The position numbers and the translations under genes are program-made. Under the pieces are notes generated by a model. That model saw only the letters and a list, made by a program, of their open reading frames with translations. It did not search any database and was not told where the DNA came from. Below are positions 55,238-64,000 of a DNA stretch of 64,000 nt, piece by piece. Source of the DNA: Desulfobacteraceae bacterium (GTDB lineage Bacteria > Desulfobacterota > Desulfobacteria > Desulfobacterales > Desulfosarcinaceae). Every line of letters starts with the position of its first letter. Position 1 is the first letter of the stretch. Location of the stretch: NCBI GenBank assembly GCA_013003715.1, contig JABDIN010000050.1:62001-126000 (forward strand), written 5' to 3'.

Positions 55238-55996
55238 TTAAATACGGTCCACTCCCGGACGACGCAGTTTCACCGGATGTGTTTTCATCTTCCTTATCCT
55301 GAGATTCAACATTTCCACGAAAACTGAAAAGGCCATGGCAAAGTAGATATAGCCTTTGGGAATGTGCAGATCGAACCCCTCGCCCACCAGGGCGAACCCC
55401 ACTAATAAAAGGAAACTCAGGGCAAGGATCTTCACTGTCGGATGATTCTCCACAAAGTTACTGATGGCACCGGCAAGAAAAATCATAAATCCGACGGCGA
55501 TAATAATGGCCAGGACCATGATGAACACCTGTTCGACCAATCCTATGGCCGTAATCACCGAATCAATGGAAAAGACAATATCCAGTACCATAATCTGAGC
55601 GATCACCCCGGAAAAGGATGCCTGGCCCGAATTTCCATGGTCGCCATCGCTTTCACTGGATTCACCTTCCAAATTCTTATGGATCTCAAGGGTGCTTTTG
55701 GCCAGCAAGAACAATCCGCCCAGCAACAGAATGATATCCCGGCCCGAGATTTCCACTGAAAACAAGGTAAATAATGGAGCGCTGAGTTTCATGATCAGGG
55801 TTATTGAGAACAACAGCACAATTCGGGATATCATGGCCAAGGCCAGTCCGATGGTCCGGCCTTTCTTCTGTTGATTTTCAGGCAGACGGCCAACGAGGAT
55901 GGCAATAAAAATGATATTATCAATACCAAGAACGATTTCCAGCGCCGTCAGGGTCAACAGCGCCATCCAGATCTGAGGATCAGTTATCCACTCCAT
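55238..55996 (-). CDS. TerC-family membrane protein
   Basis: A 252-residue protein with seven hydrophobic helices. TerC signatures include LEIVLGIDNIIFIAIL near the N-terminus and MVLDIVFSIDSVITAIG in the second half; the two Asp in these motifs are conserved and probably bind a metal. TerC/Alx proteins export manganese or aid metallation of exported enzymes. A charged, Ser/Glu-rich loop between helices 3 and 4 (GESSESDGDHGNSGQ) is cytoplasmic or periplasmic. AAAGGA precedes the ATG. Confidence 0.9.
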   Translation of the reverse strand: MEWITDPQIWMALLTLTALEIVLGIDNIIFIAILVGRLPENQQKKGRTIGLALAMISRIVLLFSITLIMKLSAPLFTLFSVEISGRDIILLLGGLFLLAKSTLEIHKNLEGESSESDGDHGNSGQASFSGVIAQIMVLDIVFSIDSVITAIGLVEQVFIMVLAIIIAVGFMIFLAGAISNFVENHPTVKILALSFLLLVGFALVGEGFDLHIPKGYIYFAMAFSVFVEMLNLRIRKMKTHPVKLRRPGVDRI

Positions 55997-56229
55997 GTAT
56001 GTATCCTTTGTTTTTCAATCTTAAGGGTCTTTTAGCGGGAGATGACCGAACGAACGCCGGATGATCCGAAGCGTTATTTCCGTCTATGCATAATAAATAT
56101 ATGTGCATAATGTCAAAAATTGTAGTACCTAAATCAGGAAATCAACCTCCCACTAGCGTGGACAGCGGAAAAGCCCGGGTTCTCACCTGTGGTATCACAA
56201 TATTCACCGGCCATAAAGGGACCGCGGTA

Positions 56230-57042
56230 ATGAAAATCTTCTTATTGGCAGCTGTTGGCTACATCGCCGTAATCCTTCTCGCCTATGTATTGCAAAATAA
56301 AATGCTGTATTTCCCGGCGAAAGCGACTTTGAACCAATTGGTCCGGCAGACTGCTGCAATCAGCATGTCGCTATGGCCCGGTGAAGATGCCGGGTACCGT
56401 GGACTGATGAAAAGCCCCCTTAAAGACCATTGTCCGGGAACCATCGTTGTGTTTCACGGCAATGCCGGATCCGCTGTGGATCGAAGCTACTACATGCGAG
56501 CCCTGCACCCGCTGGGATATCGGGTATTTTTGGCTGAATACCCGGGTTACGGGGCACGAGCGGGTGGTCCAGGGGAAAAAGCAATCGTAAAGGACGCCCT
56601 GGAAACCCTGGCAGTGCTTCACGAGACCTTCGGTGAGCCTCTCTACATATGGGGTGAATCCCTGGGGTGCGGGGTAGCCGCCGCCTGTGTCGCCGACAGG
56701 CGCATTCCCGTGGCCGGTGTAATCCTGTTGACACCGTGGGACACCTTGGCCAACGTGGCGCATTCCGCATACCCGTTTCTACCCACTGGCCTGTTGTTGA
56801 AAGACCGATATGACAACATTCGGAATCTGAAACAATATCCGGGCCCGACCGCAATCATCAAAGCGGGTCGGGATGAAGTCATCAAAAACCGGTTTACCGA
56901 CAACCTGTTCGCCCAGATACCCGGTCAAAAGAAATTATGGACCTTCGATAACGCCGGACATAACAGCTGGCCATCGGACCCGTCACAACCATGGTGGCGG
57001 GAGGTAATGACGTTTGTGGGCGGATGTAAACAATTGAGATAA
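56230..57042 (+). CDS. Membrane-anchored alpha/beta hydrolase (BEM46/ABHD-like)
   Basis: A 270-residue protein with an N-terminal membrane helix (about 2-20) and an alpha/beta-hydrolase domain: oxyanion motif VVFHGNAGSA, nucleophile elbow WGESLGCG, acid in IIKAGRDEVI and catalytic His in NAGHNSWP. Relatives are esterases or thioesterases of unknown substrate. ATG 56230 is preferred because AAGGGA lies eight bases upstream; the open frame to 56086 shows no such signal and non-family sequence. Confidence 0.82.
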   Translation: MKIFLLAAVGYIAVILLAYVLQNKMLYFPAKATLNQLVRQTAAISMSLWPGEDAGYRGLMKSPLKDHCPGTIVVFHGNAGSAVDRSYYMRALHPLGYRVFLAEYPGYGARAGGPGEKAIVKDALETLAVLHETFGEPLYIWGESLGCGVAAACVADRRIPVAGVILLTPWDTLANVAHSAYPFLPTGLLLKDRYDNIRNLKQYPGPTAIIKAGRDEVIKNRFTDNLFAQIPGQKKLWTFDNAGHNSWPSDPSQPWWREVMTFVGGCKQLR

Positions 57043-57068
57043 CGAAAATCCATATCATACAGGACCAT

Positions 57069-57455
57069 ATGCCAATGAAAAACTGGATACAGATCAGCGA
57101 AGGGGAATATGATGTCAAAAAGGCGTACATCCTCGCGCCTGACTATTACGCGGTCTCGATGGAGTCTGCAGTGATAAATGTGTTCACCGGCCGTGACGGC
57201 CATCGAAAAATGGAAGGCCATGGACTGATCGAAAATATTCGTGTGGTTGACCTGCTGGATCATGGTGACGATCTGGATATAATTCTGATGTTTGAAGCAG
57301 ACATCTGCTTTATCATGCGATCTCCTATCCTCCAGGGTGGCAAGGTTTTCGCCGAGAATATCAAATCCACCATGCGGTTTACACCGACCAAGCCCTGGGA
57401 ACAGCTCTCGGATGATGAGTATCATGATCTGACCGAAAAAATCCGCAGGCTTTAG
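57069..57455 (+). CDS. Hypothetical protein
   Basis: A 128-residue protein with no recognised family. It has beta-rich segments (DYYAVSMESAVINVFTG, DDLDIILMFEADICFIMRSP) and no membrane segment. It starts 26 bases after the hydrolase gene, so the two are probably co-transcribed. The first codons MPMKNWIQISEGEYDV give a normal soluble N-terminus. Confidence 0.6.
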   Translation: MPMKNWIQISEGEYDVKKAYILAPDYYAVSMESAVINVFTGRDGHRKMEGHGLIENIRVVDLLDHGDDLDIILMFEADICFIMRSPILQGGKVFAENIKSTMRFTPTKPWEQLSDDEYHDLTEKIRRL

Positions 57456-57620
57456 CCATCTACGGTATCGCCGGGCTCCGATTACGGAAAAACCGATGAC
57501 AAGGCCGACCTTTGAAGCATAATTAACTGTAACTCATATATTTTCTTGACAAAATACGATTCAACTGGCACTTGTTATCTATACACTCCACATTTATAGT
57601 CTGAAAAAGGAACGAATAGT

Positions 57621-57902
57621 ATGGCACTTACAAAGGCTCAAATTGTTGAAACCGTTCAAAAAGAAATTGGGTTACCGAAAAAATCATCTACAGAGCTCAT
57701 CGAGGATCTGCTGGAAATCATCAAACGGACACTTGAAGCTGGAGAAGATGTTTTAATAAGTGGATTCGGTAAGTTCTGTGTCAAACAGAAGCGCGCACGA
57801 CGCGGCAGAAATCCGGCTACAGGTGATGATCTAATGCTTTCCCCAAGAAGAGTGCTGACATTCAAATGTTCAGGCAAACTAAGAAAAAGGATCAACTCGT
57901 AA
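57621..57902 (+). CDS. Integration host factor / HU-family DNA-bending protein
   Basis: A 93-residue protein of IHF length. The N-terminal helices (ALTKAQIVETVQKEIGLPKK) and beta arms (VLISGFGKFCVKQKRARRGRNPATG) are clear, with the Pro of the DNA-intercalating tip in RNPATG. It most resembles the IHF alpha subunit. IHF bends DNA and often assists sigma-54 activators, consistent with rpoN in the same genome. A TTGACA lies at 57546-57551, but a matching -10 at normal spacing is not clear. It is not next to pheT or other usual partners. Confidence 0.87.
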   Translation: MALTKAQIVETVQKEIGLPKKSSTELIEDLLEIIKRTLEAGEDVLISGFGKFCVKQKRARRGRNPATGDDLMLSPRRVLTFKCSGKLRKRINS

Positions 57903-58154
57903 CAGTGTTTGTGCCAGACAGTCTGCATTCCCTGAATGCAGTGGCGTTTGTTCCAATCAGTGACATCCAGGTGCCAGCGAAATGGGATATGGTCTGATTC
58001 GTTTGACCATAAGTGGGGCTGCACCGCCACCAAACGCATGATGAACTACACCTGGAAGCAGCCAGCACCCCTTCACGCACCTTGCCGTTTCCCACCGGAA
58101 AAGATACCCATCGACTTCAGCACATCGCGAACCTGTGTCTCGTCGAGGACACCT
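57903..58154. other. Intergenic region with a hairpin
   Basis: No gene is supported. CTGCATTC-CCT-GAATGCAG near 57925-57943 forms a perfect 8-base hairpin without a following T-run. The minus strand is open across part of the region (57656-58039), but its distal half is antisense to the IHF gene. Confidence 0.3.
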
Positions 58155-59324
58155 TTATAAATTCTCCGTAGGTACTTCAGGATTACCGGCTCCAGTGGTT
58201 TCAGTCACCTCATCCACGCCAGGTACTGCGGTCTCCGATGTCTGGCCGGGTTCAGGCTTTGGCTCAGTGGTCATATCCGGGCCTATCGGTGCCGTTGGCG
58301 TTTGCGGTTCTTCACCTGTAGATTCCGGTGCAACCGGTGGTTGCGGAGCATCTGTCGGGCCGGCATCAGGGGGGCTGATGGTTTTACTTTCCGGTTCTTT
58401 TCCCTTAAGCTGCTCCACCTTGGTGTCCGGCAGCGCCGCGGGCTTCACCGGCTGAACATCAATTGAGACCGGGTAGGATCTTTCAGACAGCAACCGGCCT
58501 TTTGAACTAAACACGTAAACCGTACAATCGCTGAACATATACGGTGGTGTCAGGCGAGGCGAGGCGAAACTCATGGTTTTAAAATTCTTGATGCGAAAAA
58601 TCGCACCCAGTTTACGCGCTGGCTTTCCATCCACCAATGGCACACCGGGCATGGATAACCACTTATCCTTCCGGGTCGATGGATCGCTTAGAACCAACAT
58701 GGTCCTCCCGGACAATACATGTCCGCCGGTGGACATATTTCTGACGATATAATTTATCCGGACTCTGTTTCCGGTGCTGTCGTGGGTTATGCTGAATTTC
58801 TGGACGTCCACCTTTTCCTCGACTACCGGACTTTCGGGTGCGGCGGCATCGCTCTTTTTCACTACGACAGCCGGTTTCTTGGCTACCGGCGCCGGTCTTG
58901 AAGTGCCCCCGGCTTTTATCTTTTGCCCATTGTTACCGTCTTTTTTACCAGCCGACGGACCTTGCGCCATCGTTCCGGAAACACCCGCACTTGAATTATC
59001 CGCTGACCTTGCGGATGCGGGGGACAATTTGGCCTTTGCAATGACCAGGTCGGCCATATGCAAATCCCTTTCTTTTTTCAATGCGGAGGTACTCTTTTCC
59101 AATGCCGATATCTGGGTTTTAAGATTGGACAATTCATTCCGGTTCAAGTAAAAATTGTAAGACATACCGATGATGACAAGCAGGCACAGCACCACTATAC
59201 TGATGAGAGTCATCAACCATATCCTAATCTTCTTAAACGACACAATCCGGCCATGATCACCGACCAGGAGTGTTTGTCGAACCTTATTGGCCTGGGTGTC
59301 CACTTTTAATGTGCTTTCCTTCAT
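58155..59324 (-). CDS. Hypothetical membrane-anchored protein with Pro-rich tail
   Basis: A 389-residue protein. A single transmembrane helix (about 37-58) is followed by a short coiled coil (about 60-90), an Ala/Lys/Pro-rich linker, a globular domain (about 175-290, NYIVRNMSTGGHVLSG, LGAIFRIKNFKTMSFAS) and a C-terminal Pro/Glu/Thr-rich tail of about 90 residues. The ATG at 59324 overlaps the preceding stop as ATGA, so it is coupled to the L,D-transpeptidase gene and probably acts in the same periplasmic or envelope process. No family is recognised. Confidence 0.75.
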   Translation of the reverse strand: MKESTLKVDTQANKVRQTLLVGDHGRIVSFKKIRIWLMTLISIVVLCLLVIIGMSYNFYLNRNELSNLKTQISALEKSTSALKKERDLHMADLVIAKAKLSPASARSADNSSAGVSGTMAQGPSAGKKDGNNGQKIKAGGTSRPAPVAKKPAVVVKKSDAAAPESPVVEEKVDVQKFSITHDSTGNRVRINYIVRNMSTGGHVLSGRTMLVLSDPSTRKDKWLSMPGVPLVDGKPARKLGAIFRIKNFKTMSFASPRLTPPYMFSDCTVYVFSSKGRLLSERSYPVSIDVQPVKPAALPDTKVEQLKGKEPESKTISPPDAGPTDAPQPPVAPESTGEEPQTPTAPIGPDMTTEPKPEPGQTSETAVPGVDEVTETTGAGNPEVPTENL

Positions 59325-60439
59325 GAACTTCGATCTCTTTTTAAGGGAATTTTGCATGATTTCATTTCTGCCGATTGTTTGTGTTCTGTTGTCAGTTTTC
59401 GTATCAGATAGTATCCGACACCCACAAGGGGATGGCTGGTGGTTTTTAACGTCTTTTTATATGCCAGGGATTGATAGGTCTCTCCAATGATCCGGTAGGA
59501 CTTTCGGTATTCGGTCACATAAATCTTTTTGAAACCGACCTTCATGCTGATATCCCGAACCTTTAAAATCTGGTCAAACAGCACCACAAAGCCGGCCCGA
59601 TGTTTAAAAACGGAAATATTTTCCATACTCAGTGAGAACGGGGTCTCCGACGACCTGAAATTATTACGGACACGATGCCACCTCGGCCACCAGGAAAGAG
59701 AAGGTTTGTGTTCCTTCTGATAACAGGCGAGATAGGCAGCGACGGAACCTTTTTCAATGGCGGCTGTCCAATTCTCGATCAGACGCCGGATGCCCGCAAC
59801 GGTCCGGGCGGCCGTTGATGCGGGTAAAAAGGAGATATCCTCAACAATAATAAACGGCGTCCGATTCAGGGTGATAAAGGGGGACAGGGCATCAATATCT
59901 TCATTGGAAATTACCACACATCCATTCGAATCCCAATTTCTGAGGGGTTTATCGGTTCCATGCAGCCAGATTGAATGGCCGGTCTTGCCGTTCATCCTGT
60001 CCAGTAAATTCGGGTAATCCGTGGTAAAGGCTCGATTTCCGTAGGTTGGCGATAAATACTTTTCAGGGTGTTCCTGGGTAAAGAAGTAAATTCCCTCGGG
60101 TGTTTTTTGATCACCGGATAATAGTTTTGGCCCTTTCACCTTTCCGGTGGAACACGCAAACCGTCGGTGAAGGCTGAAGTCATCATGGATCTTGTATAAC
60201 AGCAGGTGTTGAGATGATTTCTCCACAATGATGGCATAGTCCGGTGAAGTGACCGATTGAAGGGTTCCGGTAATACCGGCCCAGTATATGAGCGTTTCCG
60301 GTATAAGGTTTTTCGACGGTTCAATGGCCGAACTCATGCGTGACGGACCGACGATCGTGAGCAACAATGATATGAACGGTACGAGATAAAAAACCCCGGT
60401 ACCCGGGCAACGGAATTGTCCATTCACTCTAATTAACAT
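59321..60439 (-). CDS. L,D-transpeptidase (YkuD) with NTF2-like C-terminal domain
   Basis: A 372-residue protein. A hydrophobic N-terminal segment (about 17-31) suggests export. The YkuD domain (about 65-195) has AIIVEKSSQHLLLY, the His of IWLHGTDKP and catalytic Cys in WDSNGCVVISN. Residues about 215-330 look like an NTF2/SnoaL-type cap (IENWTAAIEKGSVAAYLACY, FSLSMENISVFKHRAGFVVLF). It resembles LdtA-type enzymes that act on or attach to peptidoglycan. Its stop overlaps the next gene's start. Confidence 0.85.
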   Translation of the reverse strand: MLIRVNGQFRCPGTGVFYLVPFISLLLTIVGPSRMSSAIEPSKNLIPETLIYWAGITGTLQSVTSPDYAIIVEKSSQHLLLYKIHDDFSLHRRFACSTGKVKGPKLLSGDQKTPEGIYFFTQEHPEKYLSPTYGNRAFTTDYPNLLDRMNGKTGHSIWLHGTDKPLRNWDSNGCVVISNEDIDALSPFITLNRTPFIIVEDISFLPASTAARTVAGIRRLIENWTAAIEKGSVAAYLACYQKEHKPSLSWWPRWHRVRNNFRSSETPFSLSMENISVFKHRAGFVVLFDQILKVRDISMKVGFKKIYVTEYRKSYRIIGETYQSLAYKKTLKTTSHPLVGVGYYLIRKLTTEHKQSAEMKSCKIPLKRDRSS

Positions 60440-60550
60440 GACACATATTTATTATGCTTGGAACTCAGGGTCAATCAAAACATAAGCCAATGGCGCGGTA
60501 TCCGGAGAATTACAAGGCGCTTCCCCCGGATTAAAAAGGTGAACGAAAGG

Positions 60551-61354
60551 TCATTTCGATGTTATACAGACCGGTTCTCCGGTATTCACACCGAGAACAT
60601 GTCGGGCATTTCCCCTGTTCACCGAAATCTCCAATAAATCGCGGCTTCCGATCAATGCGACGAGTTGTCCTTCAGGGACTTCGGCATAATAATCCACAAG
60701 ACCGGCAATGGTGACCGGACCGATGCAAATGATCGGAGTTTGCACCTTCACATGGCGTCGCCATTGCGCGATGATATCCGCATTGATGTTGGTCGTCAAA
60801 TTGCCAAATCGGTCAACGGAGATGACTTGTCCTTCAATCCGGTGTCGGCTGTCGATTGCAGGGACAGGGATATCCGCCATAACCAAGTCATCGGCATCAA
60901 GCTTCCGGCCGAGCAGGTTCAGGTTGACGTCCAGCGACAGATGGGCGGCAACGGGCCCGAAAATATCACGGCCGTGAAAGATATGGCTCACCTTTTGCCT
61001 GAAATAATCAGCATTTGTGAGATCGACAGCCCTAACCGTATTGGACTTTTTGATCACCATGGACAGAATGCCGTTATCCGGTGCGCAAAAATAATGCCCG
61101 TTTGCCTGCAATGCCAGTGCTTTTCGCCGGCTGCCGACTTCCGGATCAACCACTGCGGCATGAATGGTCCCCGGCGGGAAGTATCCATAGGCGCTGTCTA
61201 TCGCATAGGCTGCGGCCGTTACGTCCTGTGGATCTATATTATGTGTGATATCAACGATGACGGCAGACGGATTTATGGATAGAATGGCACCTTTCATCAG
61301 GCCCACATATTCATCGGTTGTCCCAAAATCAGTCAGCAGTGTGATTATCGGCAT
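60551..61354 (-). CDS. S-adenosyl-L-methionine hydrolase (DUF62 family)
   Basis: A 267-residue protein of the DUF62/SAM hydroxide adenosyltransferase family. Motifs are LLTDFGTTDEYVGLMKG at the N-terminus, VVDPEVGSRRK and SVDRFGNLTTN. The enzyme cleaves SAM to adenosine and methionine and relates to fluorinases and chlorinases; the absence of the halogenase loop suggests the hydrolase. It lies about 48 bases after ruvB on the same strand and may share its transcript. Confidence 0.88.
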   Translation of the reverse strand: MPIITLLTDFGTTDEYVGLMKGAILSINPSAVIVDITHNIDPQDVTAAAYAIDSAYGYFPPGTIHAAVVDPEVGSRRKALALQANGHYFCAPDNGILSMVIKKSNTVRAVDLTNADYFRQKVSHIFHGRDIFGPVAAHLSLDVNLNLLGRKLDADDLVMADIPVPAIDSRHRIEGQVISVDRFGNLTTNINADIIAQWRRHVKVQTPIICIGPVTIAGLVDYYAEVPEGQLVALIGSRDLLEISVNRGNARHVLGVNTGEPVCITSK

Positions 61355-61402
61355 GCTCTGAATTTATCCGTCGAGGTGGTGATATTCACATGATTTTCCT
61401 GT

Positions 61403-62443
61403 CTAAAACAATTTTTTCTGCGTTGCCGCCCCCAGGTGTCTGAAGGTCAGATCGGAAGCCTTTCGACCGGATGATGTCCGGACAATCATCCCGATTTTGA
61501 GTAAAAATGGTTCCACAACGTCCACAAGCGTGTCTGTTTCCTCCTGAAGCGTTGCGGCGATCGCATCAATACCCACCGGACCGCCATGGTAATAATCGAT
61601 GATGGTCCTTAAGTAGCTGCGATCCAGGTTGGTGAGCCCCTGATCGTCCACGCCCTCCAGCAAAAGTGAGGCCTCCACAATCTTTTTGTCGATTTTACCG
61701 CTGGCCCTCACCTGGGCGAAATCTCTAACTCGTTTTAACAATCTATTGACGATCCGGGGAGTGCCGCGGGATCTTCTGGAGAGCTCAAGCGCACCGGCTT
61801 CATCGATGGGGATGTCCAACAATGACGCGGATCGTCCGGTAATCTTGATCAAATCGTCCGTCTCGTAAAAGTCCAGACTTCGAAATATACCGAACCGGTC
61901 GCGCAACGGGGCTGACAATAGTCCGACCCGCGTGGTGGCACCGACAAGGGTAAAGCGTTTCAAACGGAATCGATGGCTTCGGGCATGAATCCCTTTATCG
62001 AATACCACGTCAATGGCAAAATCCTCCATCGCCGGGTATAAAAACTCTTCGACTGATTTCGGCGTTCGGTGGATCTCATCCACAAACAGGATATCCCCCT
62101 CTTCCAGATGGGTTAAAATACCAATCAGGTCGCCGCCCTTTTCAAGGGCCGGCCCGGAGGTGACAGTCAGTTTTCCATCCATCTCATTGGCGATGATATG
62201 GGCCAGGGTGGTTTTTCCAAGCCCTGGCGGACCATGAAACAAGATATGCTCAAGGGGCTCATTTCGCAGTTTGGCGGCCTCGATGGCAATCTTCAAGGTT
62301 TCGACGGTATCGGGTTGTCCCACATATTCCGCCAGCGACTCCGGCCGGAGGGAAAGGAGTTCCGGAATCTGATCTTCGGGCATGGCCGCTCCCCGGACTA
62401 ACTCTTGATTTTCCGAGGAGTGGGTTAAGATATCATCGGTCAT
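61403..62443 (-). CDS. ruvB: Holliday junction branch-migration ATPase RuvB
   Basis: A 346-residue AAA+ ATPase of normal length. Walker [14 protein letters not shown], Walker B LFVDEIHR, sensor 1 VGATTR and the arginine finger region [12 protein letters not shown] are visible, with a C-terminal winged helix. It drives branch migration with RuvA. It follows ruvA by 58 bases in the standard ruvC-ruvA-ruvB order. Confidence 0.97.
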   Translation of the reverse strand: MTDDILTHSSENQELVRGAAMPEDQIPELLSLRPESLAEYVGQPDTVETLKIAIEAAKLRNEPLEHILFHGPPGLGKTTLAHIIANEMDGKLTVTSGPALEKGGDLIGILTHLEEGDILFVDEIHRTPKSVEEFLYPAMEDFAIDVVFDKGIHARSHRFRLKRFTLVGATTRVGLLSAPLRDRFGIFRSLDFYETDDLIKITGRSASLLDIPIDEAGALELSRRSRGTPRIVNRLLKRVRDFAQVRASGKIDKKIVEASLLLEGVDDQGLTNLDRSYLRTIIDYYHGGPVGIDAIAATLQEETDTLVDVVEPFLLKIGMIVRTSSGRKASDLTFRHLGAATQKKLF

Positions 62444-62501
62444 AGATCTTGTTCTCCAGGATACCCTCCGGATTGTTGGTGATCATCGGAGATATCCATT
62501 A

Positions 62502-63125
62502 TCATTCCATCTCTTTTTCGCCCCGGTATACCTCCTCAAACAGCGCCTCGGCCGTTGCGATGTCCGGATTTCGTTTCAGCGCATCGACCACCATTTTCTT
62601 GGCTTCAAGAAGCTTATGCCCCAGCTGCCCGACCAGCACATCCAATACCTGCTGGATCAGATCATCACCCACGGCATATGCCGCATTTTCGCCGGAGTTG
62701 CCGTCAACAACGAACTTCACTGCTTTTCCCTGCAGGGAGGCGATGATTTTCTGGGCGGTCCTGCCGCCAATACCCTTGAGTGCCTTCAGACGCCCCAAGT
62801 CTTTGGATTCGATGGCAGAGGCGATCTCCGAAACCGGTATGTCCATGGCCTTGACCGCCTTGAGCGGACCAATGGCATCGACGGAAATGAATAATTGAAA
62901 AAACTCTTTTTCCGTTTCTGAAGTGAAACCGATGAGCACCGGTTTTGGTTGCCGCTCGGTCTGGTGATAATAAATAAATAGGGACACCGTATCCCCTATG
63001 GATTTGGTGGCAAGGGATTTCATTACCACGGCCGGCAGCATCACCTCGTAACCGACCTGTGCAGCAAGTATCAACATGCGCTCAGCTTCAACCTTCAGCA
63101 GTTTCCCTTCCAGATAACCAATCAT
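62502..63125 (-). CDS. ruvA: Holliday junction DNA-binding protein RuvA
   Basis: A 207-residue protein. The N-terminal OB-fold (MIGYLEGKLL), the helix-hairpin-helix ALKGIGGRTAQKII and the C-terminal RuvB-contacting domain (about 150-200) are present. It tetramerises on four-way junctions and recruits RuvB. Its ATG overlaps the ruvC stop (ATGA at 63122-63125), so the two are translationally coupled. Confidence 0.95.
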   Translation of the reverse strand: MIGYLEGKLLKVEAERMLILAAQVGYEVMLPAVVMKSLATKSIGDTVSLFIYYHQTERQPKPVLIGFTSETEKEFFQLFISVDAIGPLKAVKAMDIPVSEIASAIESKDLGRLKALKGIGGRTAQKIIASLQGKAVKFVVDGNSGENAAYAVGDDLIQQVLDVLVGQLGHKLLEAKKMVVDALKRNPDIATAEALFEEVYRGEKEME

Positions 63126-63649
63126 CGCAGGCTCGATTTCTTGTTGGATTTCATCTGATTCAAGCGCATATAGTTTTCAAATCGAAATAAGCCGATTAAT
63201 GCCAGCCCCAGCGCATCAGACGCATGGTACGGCCGGATCGGCTCCGACAGGCAAAGGGTGTGGCGCACTGCTTTTTCAAGCTGATCTTTTCCGGCATTCC
63301 CATTCCCCGTGAGGATCTGTTTGGCCTGGCGAACCGCCACCTCTGTGATCGCCACATCCGCCTGATAGCCCGCCAACAGGATCCCCCCGCAGACCTTCCC
63401 AAGGGTGATACCGGATTTGGGATATTTCTCCAATGAAAAGACATCTTCCACCACCATCAGGTCGGGCTTTTTTTCTTTGAGTACGCGGGTCAGCTTCGAG
63501 TAGATAATATCCAGTCGATGGGCCAACGACAAATCCCCGCGAGTATTGATCGCCCCATAGGCATGGCTGCATACCTGTTGCCCTTCCCCGGTTACAATGC
63601 CGATACCGGTGGCCGCCAAACCCGGGTCTATTCCAATAACCGTCACCAT
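63122..63649 (-). CDS. ruvC: Holliday junction resolvase RuvC
   Basis: A 175-residue endonuclease. Catalytic acids are visible: Asp in GIDPGLAATG (residue 7), Glu in VVEDVFSLEKYPKSG and the Asp of YHASDALGLAL. It cuts Holliday junctions symmetrically. The ATG at 63649 is preceded by TCACTTATG without a strong Shine-Dalgarno sequence. It begins the ruvCAB cluster. Confidence 0.96.
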   Translation of the reverse strand: MVTVIGIDPGLAATGIGIVTGEGQQVCSHAYGAINTRGDLSLAHRLDIIYSKLTRVLKEKKPDLMVVEDVFSLEKYPKSGITLGKVCGGILLAGYQADVAITEVAVRQAKQILTGNGNAGKDQLEKAVRHTLCLSEPIRPYHASDALGLALIGLFRFENYMRLNQMKSNKKSSLR

Positions 63650-63714
63650 AAGTGAGATTTCATCACATCGGGGTGTTCCACCGCATCCTCAATCATTCGC
63701 CGAACCATCCGGCA

Positions 63715-64000
63715 TCAAATCTCTTCCAGTTTCTGGACAGCGATTTTCCCCTCGGACGTGTTCGGGTACCGACTCGTTAAATCCTTCAATATCAGACGGG
63801 CACTGGATTTATCTCCGATCTCCACAAAAGCCAGTCCTTGCTTTAACAAGGCCGCCGGAACTTTGTTCCCCCGGGGATAGTTGTCCAGGACCTTTTGATA
63901 TTCCAGGATCGCCTTTTCATACCATTTTTCCTTGAAATAAATTTCACCCAGCCAAAACTGGGCATTGTCCGCATTGGCGGATTTGGGATATTTTTGGAGC
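63715..64000 (-). CDS. CpoB/YbgF-like TPR protein, 3' end
   Basis: The last 94 codons of a minus-strand gene that enters from the window end; the stop TGA is at 63715-63717. The repeats NAQFWLGEIYFKEKWYEKAI and PAALLKQGLAFVEIGDKSSA are tetratricopeptide units of the Tol-Pal-associated protein CpoB (YbgF), which coordinates peptidoglycan synthesis with outer-membrane constriction. Only the C-terminal TPRs are visible, so the full architecture is unknown. The frame is complete from 64000 to the stop. Confidence 0.8.
   Translation of the reverse strand, partial: LQKYPKSANADNAQFWLGEIYFKEKWYEKAILEYQKVLDNYPRGNKVPAALLKQGLAFVEIGDKSSARLILKDLTSRYPNTSEGKIAVQKLEEI

Noticed and set aside
57656-58039. A 127-codon minus-strand frame beside the IHF gene
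   Set aside because: Most of it is antisense to the IHF/HU gene and the remaining part has no recognisable family or ribosome-binding site.

Overview
The window looks like a chromosomal segment of an anaerobic, respiratory deltaproteobacterium (Desulfobacterota, Desulfobacteraceae-like; inferred from gene content, not tested by a search). The grounds are two HdrD/DsrK-type iron-sulfur oxidoreductases, multihaem cytochromes c fused or coupled to b-type cytochromes, an aldehyde:ferredoxin-oxidoreductase-like protein, a DUF39 homocysteine-biosynthesis protein with an Fe-S tail, an MtaA/UroD-type methyltransferase, and the rpoN-hpf-ptsN-rapZ order. No phage, CRISPR array or intact insertion sequence is visible.

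Layout. 1-6.5 kb is core: the 3' end of rpoN, hpf, ptsN, rapZ, a mannose-family PTS EIIA, gap, tpiA, secG and tRNA-Leu(GAG). 6.7-15.1 kb holds single genes: a secreted endonuclease/exonuclease/phosphatase-fold protein, a cNMP-binding/methyltransferase fusion, a membrane hybrid histidine kinase, the DUF39 protein, an RNase H-like protein and a hemolysin III-family protein. 15.2-23.3 kb (minus strand) is a seven-gene redox operon: two-cluster ferredoxin, short AOR-like protein, BPL_N/glutamine-amidotransferase-like protein, hexahaem cytochrome c, cytochrome b, heptahaem c/NarI-type b fusion and an HdrD-like Fe-S protein with an unusual basic tail.

23.4-37.1 kb is the most interesting part. A FadR-type GntR regulator is followed by a flavoprotein oxidase/HdrD-like pair, a complete Liv-type ABC transporter and an MtaA-like methyltransferase, then a divergent ureohydrolase and a methylmalonate-semialdehyde-type dehydrogenase. 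The same 15-bp imperfect palindrome (AAAYATC-A-GATRTTT) lies 18-19 bp upstream of a TTGACA box at three places: before the regulator gene, before the oxidase/transporter operon and before the ureohydrolase gene. This points to one regulon for uptake and oxidation of an unidentified substrate, with electrons probably passing through the flavoprotein/HdrD pair to the quinone pool or to the divergent cytochrome operon.

37.4-40 kb holds a radical SAM-GNAT fusion followed by an AIR-synthase-like gene, a reduced form of the Nit1C (sll0785-sll0787) cluster. 40-57.5 kb mixes envelope and lipid genes (two acyltransferases, an LdtD-type L,D-transpeptidase, a DUF882 peptidase, lipoproteins), SMUG1-like DNA glycosylase, a PAS/GAF/LuxR regulator, DAHP synthase with a probable attenuator leader, a hybrid histidine kinase and a TerC protein. 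57.6-64 kb holds an IHF/HU gene, an L,D-transpeptidase with a coupled membrane protein, a SAM hydrolase, ruvCAB and the 3' end of a CpoB-like gene.

Two further sequence-level features stand out: a palindromic element of about 190 bp present twice in inverted orientation (3477-3660 and 37202-37398), and in-frame 9-bp tandem repeats inside two unrelated genes (20096-20158 and 35251-35286).
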